11,975 nt of DNA from contig QMOE01000023.1 of assembly GCA_003648125.1 (NCBI GenBank), forward strand, positions 1 to 11,975, read 5' to 3'. The translations under genes and the position numbers were made by a program. This DNA is from Chloroflexota bacterium. GTDB lineage: Bacteria; Chloroflexota; Anaerolineae; B4-G1. Below are positions 1-6,567 of this stretch, in pieces; position 1 is the first letter of the stretch; each line of letters begins with the position of its first letter. Below the pieces are notes generated by a model. That model saw only the letters and a list, made by a program, of their open reading frames with translations. It did not search any database and was not told the DNA's origin.

Positions 1-1705
1 CAGTAACAAAGGGAATGCCGGCCCGTTCCAGCGCGTCTTCGTAGGGCGGGAAGCCGGTCGAGGCGCGAAACAGCAGTGCCACCTCCCCCCACGCCACCGA
101 TTCCCGCTCGTGCAACTCGATCAGTCGCGCCGCCAGCCCATCCGCTGCCGCCTGACGGCCCTCGCTGGCGTTCTGGCCCAGTCCCAGGTGAAGCTCGACG
201 AAGGGAGCGGCAATCTTCTCTCGCGGCTTGGCCCGATGCGCCCGCAGCGGCGCGAACGGCACGGCATACGGGCGGCCCGGCTGCGCGATTTCGTCGAGCA
301 CGGGCGCGAGCAGCCGATTGGTCGTCTCTACCAACGCCTTGTGCGGTCGGAAGGTCAGGTCGAGCGTGACGATCTGGCCCTCGGCGCGCGCCACGTCCTC
401 CTGCACGCGATGGAACACGGTCACGTCCGCGCCACGGAAGCGATAGATGGACTGCTTCTCGTCCCCCACCACGAACAGCGTCCCGAACCCGCTCAGCGCG
501 TAGACGATTTCCCGTTGCCGCTCGTTGGTGTCCTGGAACTCGTCCACCAACACGGCTTTGACCTTTTGTTGCCACTCGGCGCGGACGCGCGGCTCGCGTA
601 ACAGCGCCAATGCGCCTGATTCCAGATCGTCAAAGTCGAGGCTATTCTCCGCCCGCTTTGCCCGTTCGTAGGCCGTCAACGCCTGCCAGTACGTAGCGTG
701 GAGCGCCCAGATCAGCCCGGCAACTTGCTCGTCCAGTTCCCACGCTGCGGGCTTTTTAGGATTGGCCAGCGGAGCCAGCCGCTCGTCGAAATAATCCCGC
801 AGCGCGCGCATACCCGCTTTGGCCGCCGTCAGTGTATCGCCGGGCCAATTGGACTTGCGCCCGTTCAGGGTCGCGGCCGCGCGCAACGCCGCCAGTTCCG
901 CCAGCGCCGCGCCCACCTCGCCCCGCCGCCGCGCCTCGTCCACCGCCCCGGCGTGAGCCAGCACCGCCTGGCGGGCCATCTCCATCTTGTCGCTGGGATC
1001 GTTGGCGCGCAGACGGTCCAGGTCATCCAGAGCAGCTCGCCATTCCGGCCCATCCAGGTGCCCGCCGAGCCACTCCAGCAGCGCATCGGCCCAGCCTTGC
1101 AGCGGGTCATCGCTCAAGCGCTCAAAGGCCGGATCGGCATCCAATCGCTTTGCCAACAGCGCAGCGATCACCGTCCGCAGCCTGAACTCGCCCAGGGGTC
1201 GGAAGAGGCGCGAGGCCACGTCGTCCTCGGCGGCCCAGACCAGCGCGTCCTCAACCGCCCGCGCCCGGAGCACCGCCGCCCGCCCCTCCTCCAGGACGCT
1301 AAAGCCAGGCTTGATGCTCAGTCGAGCCGCTGCGACCGGATGTTCGCGTAGGATTTGGGCACACAGGCTGTGGATGGTGCCGATCCGCGCCGCGTCCAGG
1401 TCGGCAAAGGCCGCTTCCCAGAAGGAACGCGGCAAGACCTCCGAGGTTTTTGAAACCTCGGAGGTCTTTAACCAATCAGTGATGGCCTGACGGATGCGGT
1501 TGCGCATCTCGCGGGCCGCCTTCTCAGTGAAGGTGATGGCGACAATCTCGCGCAGCGGCGCGCCCTCTTCCAGGTGATGGAGGTAGCGAGCCACCAGCGT
1601 CCGCGTCTTGCCGGAGCCGGCCCCGGCGGTGACGACAACGTTGCCGGGCGCGGCGACGGCCTCTCTCTGCGGGTCGTTGAGTTGGAGCGAGTCGAGGATC
1701 GTCAT
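1..1705 (-). CDS. addA: AddA-type UvrD-family helicase, N-terminal part (cut by window edge)
   Basis: Superfamily 1A DNA helicase, probably the AddA subunit of an AddAB helicase-nuclease that unwinds and resects double-strand breaks. The first 568 codons are visible; the C-terminal half, where AddA carries its own nuclease domain, lies outside the window. Visible motifs in order: Q-motif region LNDPQREAV (about 9-17), Walker A AGAGSGKT (27-34), motif Ia ITFTEKAAREMR (57-68), TIHSLC, Walker B VDEFQDTN (D388, E389), motif III GDEKQSIYRFRG (414-425) and motif IV LDLTFRP. The ATG at 1705 is the first possible start, because an in-frame TGA (the addB stop) lies just upstream. A purine-rich GAGGTGAG stretch abuts it. 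The gene follows addB by 6 bp, which supports AddA over a stand-alone UvrD. Residues 80-90 (KTSEVSKTSEV) come from a palindromic repeat inserted between motifs Ia and Ib. The helicase call is secure; the AddA name rests on the neighbour and the motif style. Confidence 0.9.
   Translation of the reverse strand, partial: MTILDSLQLNDPQREAVAAPGNVVVTAGAGSGKTRTLVARYLHHLEEGAPLREIVAITFTEKAAREMRNRIRQAITDWLKTSEVSKTSEVLPRSFWEAAFADLDAARIGTIHSLCAQILREHPVAAARLSIKPGFSVLEEGRAAVLRARAVEDALVWAAEDDVASRLFRPLGEFRLRTVIAALLAKRLDADPAFERLSDDPLQGWADALLEWLGGHLDGPEWRAALDDLDRLRANDPSDKMEMARQAVLAHAGAVDEARRRGEVGAALAELAALRAAATLNGRKSNWPGDTLTAAKAGMRALRDYFDERLAPLANPKKPAAWELDEQVAGLIWALHATYWQALTAYERAKRAENSLDFDDLESGALALLREPRVRAEWQQKVKAVLVDEFQDTNERQREIVYALSGFGTLFVVGDEKQSIYRFRGADVTVFHRVQEDVARAEGQIVTLDLTFRPHKALVETTNRLLAPVLDEIAQPGRPYAVPFAPLRAHRAKPREKIAAPFVELHLGLGQNASEGRQAAADGLAARLIELHERESVAWGEVALLFRASTGFPPYEDALERAGIPFVT
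1434..1468. repeat. 35-bp nested palindrome inserted in frame in addA
   Basis: A perfect inverted repeat with 16-bp arms (1434-1449 and 1453-1468) around a 3-base centre, TTG. Each arm also contains an 11-base imperfect palindrome, ACCTC-C-GAGGT, so the element has four-fold internal symmetry and could extrude a cruciform or form an RNA hairpin. It lies inside the addA reading frame and is read as the duplicated peptide KTSEV-S-KTSEV without breaking the frame. Such a sequence is typical of dispersed palindromic (REP/MITE-like) elements rather than of helicase coding sequence. That it is a dispersed element is inferred, since only one copy is in the window. Confidence 0.8.
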
Positions 1706-1711
1706 CTCACC

Positions 1712-4700
1712 TCACCACGATCTGGGTTTGTACCGCTCGCAGAACGCGGCTGCCGGGCAAAAGATGGGACAGCCGCCATCGGGCGGCGCGGGCGGGAACT
1801 GTCCGGCGCGGACGGCAGCGACGATCCGCAGCGCGTGTTCCACCGCCGTCTCGATAGCGCCGGGAACGCCGCCCGCGTACTTTTCCAACTTGAGGCCGCT
1901 GGGGCGGGCCGAGCCGATGTGCCAATAGAAACCACTGGCGACCTCGGCGCCGAGCGCCCGCTCCGCGGCCAGGGCGTAGAGGGGCAGTTGCAGCCGGTAC
2001 CCCTCGGTCAAATCCCGCGCCGAGATGGGAGTCGAGCCGGCCTTGTAATCAATGATACGCAGCCGCCCATCCAGCGCGCGGTCCACCCGATCAATGTAAC
2101 CGCGCAACCGTAGGGCTTGTCCCTGCCCCTGCTCCCCTCCGAGAACCAGCAGCGGCTTGCCTTTCAGGCCAAATGCCAGTTCGGGAGCAGTGGGTTTATA
2201 GTCGCCGGCCACCTCAATCAGCGCGTCGAGCGTGCGGCGCAATACCTCGGTCAACTCCTCCTGTTGACGCTTCCACAGCGGCGTGGGGCGAAAGCCATAA
2301 TCATCGGGGGCACTGTCGTAGACCTTTTGAGCAACGCTGGGCAGTTCGGCCCGCAACTGATCGGGGTCGCCATCGGGCACACGCCGGTAGAGCCGCTCCA
2401 GCACCAGGTGATAGATCGAGCCGAGGATCAACACGTCAAAGCCGACCTGGGGCAGTTCGCGCGGCTCTAGTTCCATCGCGTAAGCGGCCCAAAAGTAGAG
2501 CGGGCACTTGGCATAGGTCTCCAACCTGCTGCTCGACCAGGGCTGGTCGGGGCCGAATCGCTCGGCCAGCCGCGCTGTCACCGCCGCCAGGTCGCCAGCC
2601 TCTGAGCAGGGCGGAGGCACAGGGGCAGCGATCTCTTGCGGCGAGGCAGCATCACGCAGCGGATCGGCGGGCCGAACGTGAGCGACGTCCACGTTCTCGA
2701 ACAGTCCCAGCACGGCCGACCAGTAAGGGGAGGCTTCCCAGGGCTGACCGTCGTCGGCCAGGTACGGACGAGAGAGCAACAACCGGCGACGGGCGCGCGT
2801 GACCGCCTGGTAGAAGAACGACGCTTCGTCCCCTTGCAGGCGCGGCTCGATGGCGAAACCCTGTTCGGCCAGCCAGGCGCGGTCGGATTCGCGCAGCAGG
2901 ACGTCCTCACGTTCGGCGCGGGGAAAGTCACCCTCCGCCAGTCCCAGCAACGCGACAGAGTCAAAACTGAGGCCGCGCGCGTCCATAGCGGATGCAACCA
3001 GGATGGCGTCGCCCTCGACCGGCGTCTCAAAAGTTATCTCCTCGACGGCCTGAGTCAATTCTACGACGAATGTTTTGTAGGGCAAGATGTTACCTCGTTC
3101 TACGAGGCCTTGCCCGACAGCCGATTCGGCCAGCACCAGCCCCCGCAGGACATCCTTGAACGCACGCAGCGCCGCTATGTCCCGCTCGGCGGTAGCGCGG
3201 TTCTCGCGGGCACGGGCGGCAATGTGCAACGATGCCAGATGCGTCGCACCTCTAGCCGCCAACGCCGGATCCGCTCCGATGAGTGCCTCAATCCAAACCA
3301 CTCGCTCCCGCAAGGTTGCCGCAGGCGGCGGCGCGATCCGCGCCACGACAGCTTTGAATATTTCCTCCAGCCGCGCTACTTCTGTCCCAGCGGGAGAGCG
3401 CCGCAGGGCCAGCTCTTGTTCGTCCCCACCATGCTCTGACTCAGTTTCTTTGGGGGAACGCGCTGCCAGTCGCCGGAACGTATCGCGCCATTGGTCAAGC
3501 CCAGCCACAACCTGCCCGGCCCGCGCCACGTCGCCCAACCGGTCGGGATCGCTGGCCGATAACTCGCAATCGGCCCAGTCGAAATAAGGACTGGTCAACG
3601 CATCGAGCAGCGCACGCGGCGACCAGTCTACCGCTTCGAGAGGCAGCGTCAACAAGTTCAGCAGAGCGGCGATGGCCGGATTGGCGCGCAGGGGAGCGCC
3701 GGAGGTAAAGTGGAGCGGCATCCCGAACTCGGCGGCGACCTCTGCCAGAAACGAGCGGTACGGGGCCACGTCCCGCGCGACGACGGCCACATCCGAGAGC
3801 GGCACTCGGTCGCGGACGATGCGCGCCTTGAGCCAGCGCAGCGCCTCGCGGGCCTCGGCGGCGCGGGTCTGGGCTTCGAGGAAGGTCACCGCGTCGCCAG
3901 TGGATGCGGGTGTCACGTGCGGTTCAAAGAGATTTTTTTCGATGTGAGTGAGGGGGCGAGGGGGCAAGGAGACAAGGGGACTGGGCTTCACTTGGAGAAT
4001 TTTGGTTATGGCAGCACGGGCGCGGGTGGAACGGCGATGGGCCAACCGGTCGGGACGGTCCCGGTCGCCGGTCAGGGTGACGATGGTCTCGGCGGCCCGG
4101 CCGGCTAGCAGGCGCAGCACCGCCAGTTGAGTCGGGTTGAACTCGTCAAAGCCGTCAACGACCAACAGCGAGAGGGCGGAGAGCAGGCCGGGATTCTCTT
4201 CCAGGGCAATCGCCGCCAGCCAGCCCTGTCCTTCGGCGTCGGCCCAGCCGGTCTCGACCAACCAGTTTTGGTAAGCGGCATAGAGCTGCGCTAGTTCGCG
4301 CAGGCGCGGCCCTCGCTCCACTGTCGCGGCCACAAAGTCATCCGGGAAGACGCGGGCGCGTTTAAGCTCCTCGAACAGCTTGCCCAGGAGGCGAATGAAG
4401 CCGGGAGCGTCTCGCAAGGGAGCATAGTATACAAGTTGACCGGCGTCGCACAAGCGGGCCACGAGGTGGCGCATCAGCCGGTGACGAACGGGAGGGGTCA
4501 GCCGCGCCGTTCCCTCGCTCCCTCCGGCCTGCGTCAGAACGTCGGCGTAGAGATCGTAAAAGGTCTGCACCTCGACGCCGAGCGCGCCGCCGGTCTGCGC
4601 CAACCGGCGACGGAACGGGACAGCCTTCGTTTGGTCCGGGACGAGGACGCGGATAGGCGAAAGCGGCGGCAGTTCGCGGATACGGGCGATAGCGCGGGCG

Positions 4701-4744
4701 GTCTTGCCACCTCCGGCAGGAGCGAGGAGGAGTTGAACAGTCAT
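1712..4744 (-). CDS. addB: AddB-type helicase-nuclease subunit with PD-(D/E)XK nuclease and Fe-S cysteines
   Basis: Second subunit of the AddAB break-processing complex, 1010 residues. The N-terminus carries a Walker A motif, APAGGGKT (8-15), followed by a UvrD/Rep-like but probably non-translocating helicase fold. The C-terminus is a RecB-family PD-(D/E)XK nuclease: GSIYH (H779), GYIDRVD (D885), IIDYKAG (D899 and K901) and the QLPLYA motif (Q919). It is bracketed by four cysteines expected to hold a 4Fe-4S cluster: C747 (YAKCPLYF), C992, C996 and C1002. The terminal spacing is C-x3-C-x5-C, where B. subtilis AddB has C-x2-C-x5-C. The ATG at 4744 follows the rmuC stop by 1 bp, with AAGGGTGAT as ribosome-binding sequence, so translation is probably coupled. 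A residue stretch around 255-270 (KPSPLVSLPPRPLTH) derives from a C-rich repeat and looks inserted. An alternative label is a generic PD-(D/E)XK nuclease family protein. Confidence 0.9.
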   Translation of the reverse strand: MTVQLLLAPAGGGKTARAIARIRELPPLSPIRVLVPDQTKAVPFRRRLAQTGGALGVEVQTFYDLYADVLTQAGGSEGTARLTPPVRHRLMRHLVARLCDAGQLVYYAPLRDAPGFIRLLGKLFEELKRARVFPDDFVAATVERGPRLRELAQLYAAYQNWLVETGWADAEGQGWLAAIALEENPGLLSALSLLVVDGFDEFNPTQLAVLRLLAGRAAETIVTLTGDRDRPDRLAHRRSTRARAAITKILQVKPSPLVSLPPRPLTHIEKNLFEPHVTPASTGDAVTFLEAQTRAAEAREALRWLKARIVRDRVPLSDVAVVARDVAPYRSFLAEVAAEFGMPLHFTSGAPLRANPAIAALLNLLTLPLEAVDWSPRALLDALTSPYFDWADCELSASDPDRLGDVARAGQVVAGLDQWRDTFRRLAARSPKETESEHGGDEQELALRRSPAGTEVARLEEIFKAVVARIAPPPAATLRERVVWIEALIGADPALAARGATHLASLHIAARARENRATAERDIAALRAFKDVLRGLVLAESAVGQGLVERGNILPYKTFVVELTQAVEEITFETPVEGDAILVASAMDARGLSFDSVALLGLAEGDFPRAEREDVLLRESDRAWLAEQGFAIEPRLQGDEASFFYQAVTRARRRLLLSRPYLADDGQPWEASPYWSAVLGLFENVDVAHVRPADPLRDAASPQEIAAPVPPPCSEAGDLAAVTARLAERFGPDQPWSSSRLETYAKCPLYFWAAYAMELEPRELPQVGFDVLILGSIYHLVLERLYRRVPDGDPDQLRAELPSVAQKVYDSAPDDYGFRPTPLWKRQQEELTEVLRRTLDALIEVAGDYKPTAPELAFGLKGKPLLVLGGEQGQGQALRLRGYIDRVDRALDGRLRIIDYKAGSTPISARDLTEGYRLQLPLYALAAERALGAEVASGFYWHIGSARPSGLKLEKYAGGVPGAIETAVEHALRIVAAVRAGQFPPAPPDGGCPIFCPAAAFCERYKPRSW
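3945..3985. repeat. C-rich (coding strand) low-complexity tract inside addB
   Basis: The coding strand carries a degenerate run of CCCCTTG / TCTCCTTG / CCCCCTCG / CCCCCTCA units, read as the proline- and leucine-rich peptide PSPLVSLPPRPLTH. The composition differs sharply from the flanking alanine/arginine-rich helicase coding sequence, and it resembles short pyrimidine-rich repeats seen between genes in some filamentous bacteria. The plus strand, which is the template, has G-runs of 5, 5, 4 and 3 bases, but the middle loop is long (about 11 bases), so a quadruplex is only marginally possible. The frame is kept, so addB is not broken. Confidence 0.45.
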
Positions 4745-4745
4745 A

Positions 4746-5762
4746 TCACCCTTCAGGCAGCGCAGGCGCCCCGCCGCCCTCCGGTAGCGCCCCGCCGGTC
4801 GCCACGTCGGTCAGCTTTTCGCCAAAGCGACCCAGTTTGACGTCCACCTCGTTGTACTTGCTCTGGGCGTTCGTGATGTGCTTGCCGAGCGTGTCGTACG
4901 CGCCGTGAACGTCGCCAAAGTCCTTTTTCAAGCGGGAGAGTTGGCCCATCAGGAGGTGGGCCTTTTCCTCAATATCCAGGCCGCGCAGCCCAAAGACGAT
5001 GACGTTCAGGTAGGCAAAGAACGAGTTGGGCGAGACGGGGATGACACGTCGTTCGAGCGCGTACTCGAACAGATTCCTGGCGGTGAGGATTTCATAATAG
5101 ACGTTTTCGGCGGGAATATACATCATGGCGAACTCGAACGTCCCCTCGTCCGGCTGGATGTACTTGGACGTCTCGTCCACCCGCTTCTTCACGTCGCGGA
5201 TAAAGGCCTTGCGGGCGGAAGCGCGCTCTTTGTCGTTTTGGACATCCAACATGCGCCGAAAGTTCTCCAACGGGAACTTGGAGTCTATGGGGACGACGTG
5301 GTCGGCCAAAAAGATGGCTGCGTCCACGCGAGTGCCGTCGCCAAAGGTGTGCTGGAGCCGGTAGCGCTCGCGCGGTAGAACCTGGGCCAGGAGGTTGCCC
5401 AGCATGATCTCGCCCAGTCCGCCGCGTGGCTTGGGAGCGCTCAAGATGCTTTGCAGGGCAGTGATGTCCTGCCCCATGGCGAGGATTTGGCGGGTCGCTT
5501 CGTTCACTTGCCCGATTCCTTCCTGCACGCTGCCAAAGACGGCCACTTGCTGGGACATTGTCCCCAGGTTCTGGCCGACTTGCTCGCGCAGCGCTCTCAT
5601 CTCTGCCTGGAGGACGGCGATGTGCTCCGGTTGGCCCTCGCTGCGACTCCGCAGCGCCAGCCAGACGATGGCAGCGATGAGGCCCCACACGGATAGGATC
5701 AGTACGGTTAGCAAGAGGGTGGTCAGGGGTTCCATTGAATTTTCATCTCCCATTGCCTCCAT
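4746..5762 (-). CDS. rmuC: DNA recombination protein RmuC
   Basis: RmuC family protein of up to 338 residues. Members limit inversions and rearrangements at short inverted repeats and have a predicted nuclease-like core; the exact activity is not settled. An N-terminal transmembrane helix (about 13-37) is followed by a coiled-coil segment (about 46-105). The conserved RmuC domain then shows RGGLGEIMLGNLL, VPIDSKFPLENFRRML, YIPAENVYYEIL and VIPVSPNSFFAYLNVI. The C-terminus ends in a Gly/Pro/Ala-rich tail. The start is uncertain. The ATG at 5762 has no clear ribosome-binding site. The ATG at 5735 (residue 10) sits just before the membrane helix with GGGAG 11 bases upstream and may be the real one. 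The gene begins 20 bp after the retropepsin-like gene and ends 1 bp before addB. Together with addAB it makes a recombination and repair module. Confidence 0.92.
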   Translation of the reverse strand: MEAMGDENSMEPLTTLLLTVLILSVWGLIAAIVWLALRSRSEGQPEHIAVLQAEMRALREQVGQNLGTMSQQVAVFGSVQEGIGQVNEATRQILAMGQDITALQSILSAPKPRGGLGEIMLGNLLAQVLPRERYRLQHTFGDGTRVDAAIFLADHVVPIDSKFPLENFRRMLDVQNDKERASARKAFIRDVKKRVDETSKYIQPDEGTFEFAMMYIPAENVYYEILTARNLFEYALERRVIPVSPNSFFAYLNVIVFGLRGLDIEEKAHLLMGQLSRLKKDFGDVHGAYDTLGKHITNAQSKYNEVDVKLGRFGEKLTDVATGGALPEGGGAPALPEG

Positions 5763-5782
5763 TATCTGTGGCAGTCTGAATT

Positions 5783-6166
5783 TTACTCATCCAACACTTT
5801 GGTCAAGGTGTTCGGACCATCAAGCAGGAGGCGCAGCTTGTTTAGCATGTTGCGTCCTAGAATGATCTCGTCGCCTCGTTCGTCTCCCACCACTTCAATG
5901 GCGGGGAGACAGAGTTGGTCTATGCCTATATCTACGGTGAACATCCGCGCTCTGTGCCATTCTCCCCACTGGCTGCATAGCCGCACATCATCTACGAAGG
6001 GAGCTTCCAGACGCTCAATGAGGCGGATTGGCACGATGGTACCATCGGCTGCAGTGTCCACGATGGCGGTATACGGCCCCAACGAGAGGTTCTCCTCTGG
6101 ATAGCCCAGCCGAATCTCTAACACCGGCATCGGTGGATACCAGGTTTTGGCATAGTGGTAGATCAT
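5783..6166 (-). CDS. Retropepsin-like (clan AA) aspartic protease, small
   Basis: A 127-residue single-domain protein resembling the retropepsin fold, which acts as a homodimer in known members. The catalytic-type motif is AIVDTAADGTIVP, with the candidate aspartate D37 in D-T-A-A rather than the usual D-T/S-G-A. The second signature is EIILGRNMLNKLRLLLDG (100-117), the hydrophobic-hydrophobic-Gly element that precedes the final helix in clan AA proteases. There is no signal peptide or membrane segment, so it should be cytoplasmic. Its ATG overlaps the stop of the upstream ribbon-helix-helix gene (ATGA, 4 bp), with GAGGTG just upstream, so the pair is translationally coupled. The substrate is unknown; the partner protein is the obvious candidate. 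The Gly-to-Ala change may affect activity, so it could also be a non-catalytic relative. Confidence 0.75.
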   Translation of the reverse strand: MIYHYAKTWYPPMPVLEIRLGYPEENLSLGPYTAIVDTAADGTIVPIRLIERLEAPFVDDVRLCSQWGEWHRARMFTVDIGIDQLCLPAIEVVGDERGDEIILGRNMLNKLRLLLDGPNTLTKVLDE

Positions 6167-6558
6167 GCCCCACCTCGTTCGAAGCGCGGGCTGCGGAAGG
6201 TCAATACCCGCTCAGGATCGGGGCCTACCCGACGCAGAAGAACAGCAGTGTGACCGAATCGCTTCCGAACACGCCGGTGAAGCGCTGTAAAGTCCTCGTC
6301 GTGGTCTACGACTTGTCCCTCGTGGATGGCTACGACCTGCCCCTGGTATTGCTTCACCAGTTCAGTGTGCATAGCGCGGAAAGACTTGGCTTCTTTTTGA
6401 ATCTTTTGTTCTTGCAACTGGCGCATATAGCGACGAAGCGCGATAGTGACAATCTCATCCGGCGGTACGCGCTGGCAGGCAGCCAGTTTTTTCAGGTCTT
6501 GTGTCAAATCGGTCTGAAGAGTGATGACTGTCTCTGCCTGTATCTTTTGCAGGCCCAT
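6163..6558 (-). CDS. Ribbon-helix-helix protein fused to a DUF5678-like domain
   Basis: A 131-residue protein of two parts. Residues about 10-48 (TVITLQTDLTQDLKKLA, then PDEIVTIALRRYM) fit a CopG/Arc-type ribbon-helix-helix: a beta strand for DNA-groove contact and dimerisation, then two helices. A charged helical linker (49-60) leads to a second domain (60-128), with HTELVKQYQGQVVAIHEGQVV, HDEDFTALHRRVRKRFG and VLLRRVGPDPERVLTFRSPR. That pattern matches the small DUF5678 family, whose function is unknown. The gene begins 9 bp after the SNF2 helicase stop, and its ribosome-binding site, GAGGTGA, overlaps that stop codon. It overlaps the retropepsin-like gene by 4 bp. The layout (DNA-binding protein first, partner enzyme second) is like a toxin-antitoxin or autoregulated operon, but no toxicity is implied by the sequence. 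The domain call is made by eye. Confidence 0.72.
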   Translation of the reverse strand: MGLQKIQAETVITLQTDLTQDLKKLAACQRVPPDEIVTIALRRYMRQLQEQKIQKEAKSFRAMHTELVKQYQGQVVAIHEGQVVDHDEDFTALHRRVRKRFGHTAVLLRRVGPDPERVLTFRSPRFERGGA

Positions 6559-6567
6559 AGTTTCACC

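Noticed and set aside
1434..1468. Intrinsic terminator
   Set aside because: The inverted repeat is strong but lies inside the addA reading frame between helicase motifs and has no following T-run of length on the coding strand.
2636..3439. Plus-strand open frame of 267 codons
   Set aside because: It lies opposite addB and has no domain signature.
5783..6558. Classical toxin-antitoxin pair
   Set aside because: The layout fits, but no known toxin fold is present. The second gene is protease-like, so the label would be a guess.
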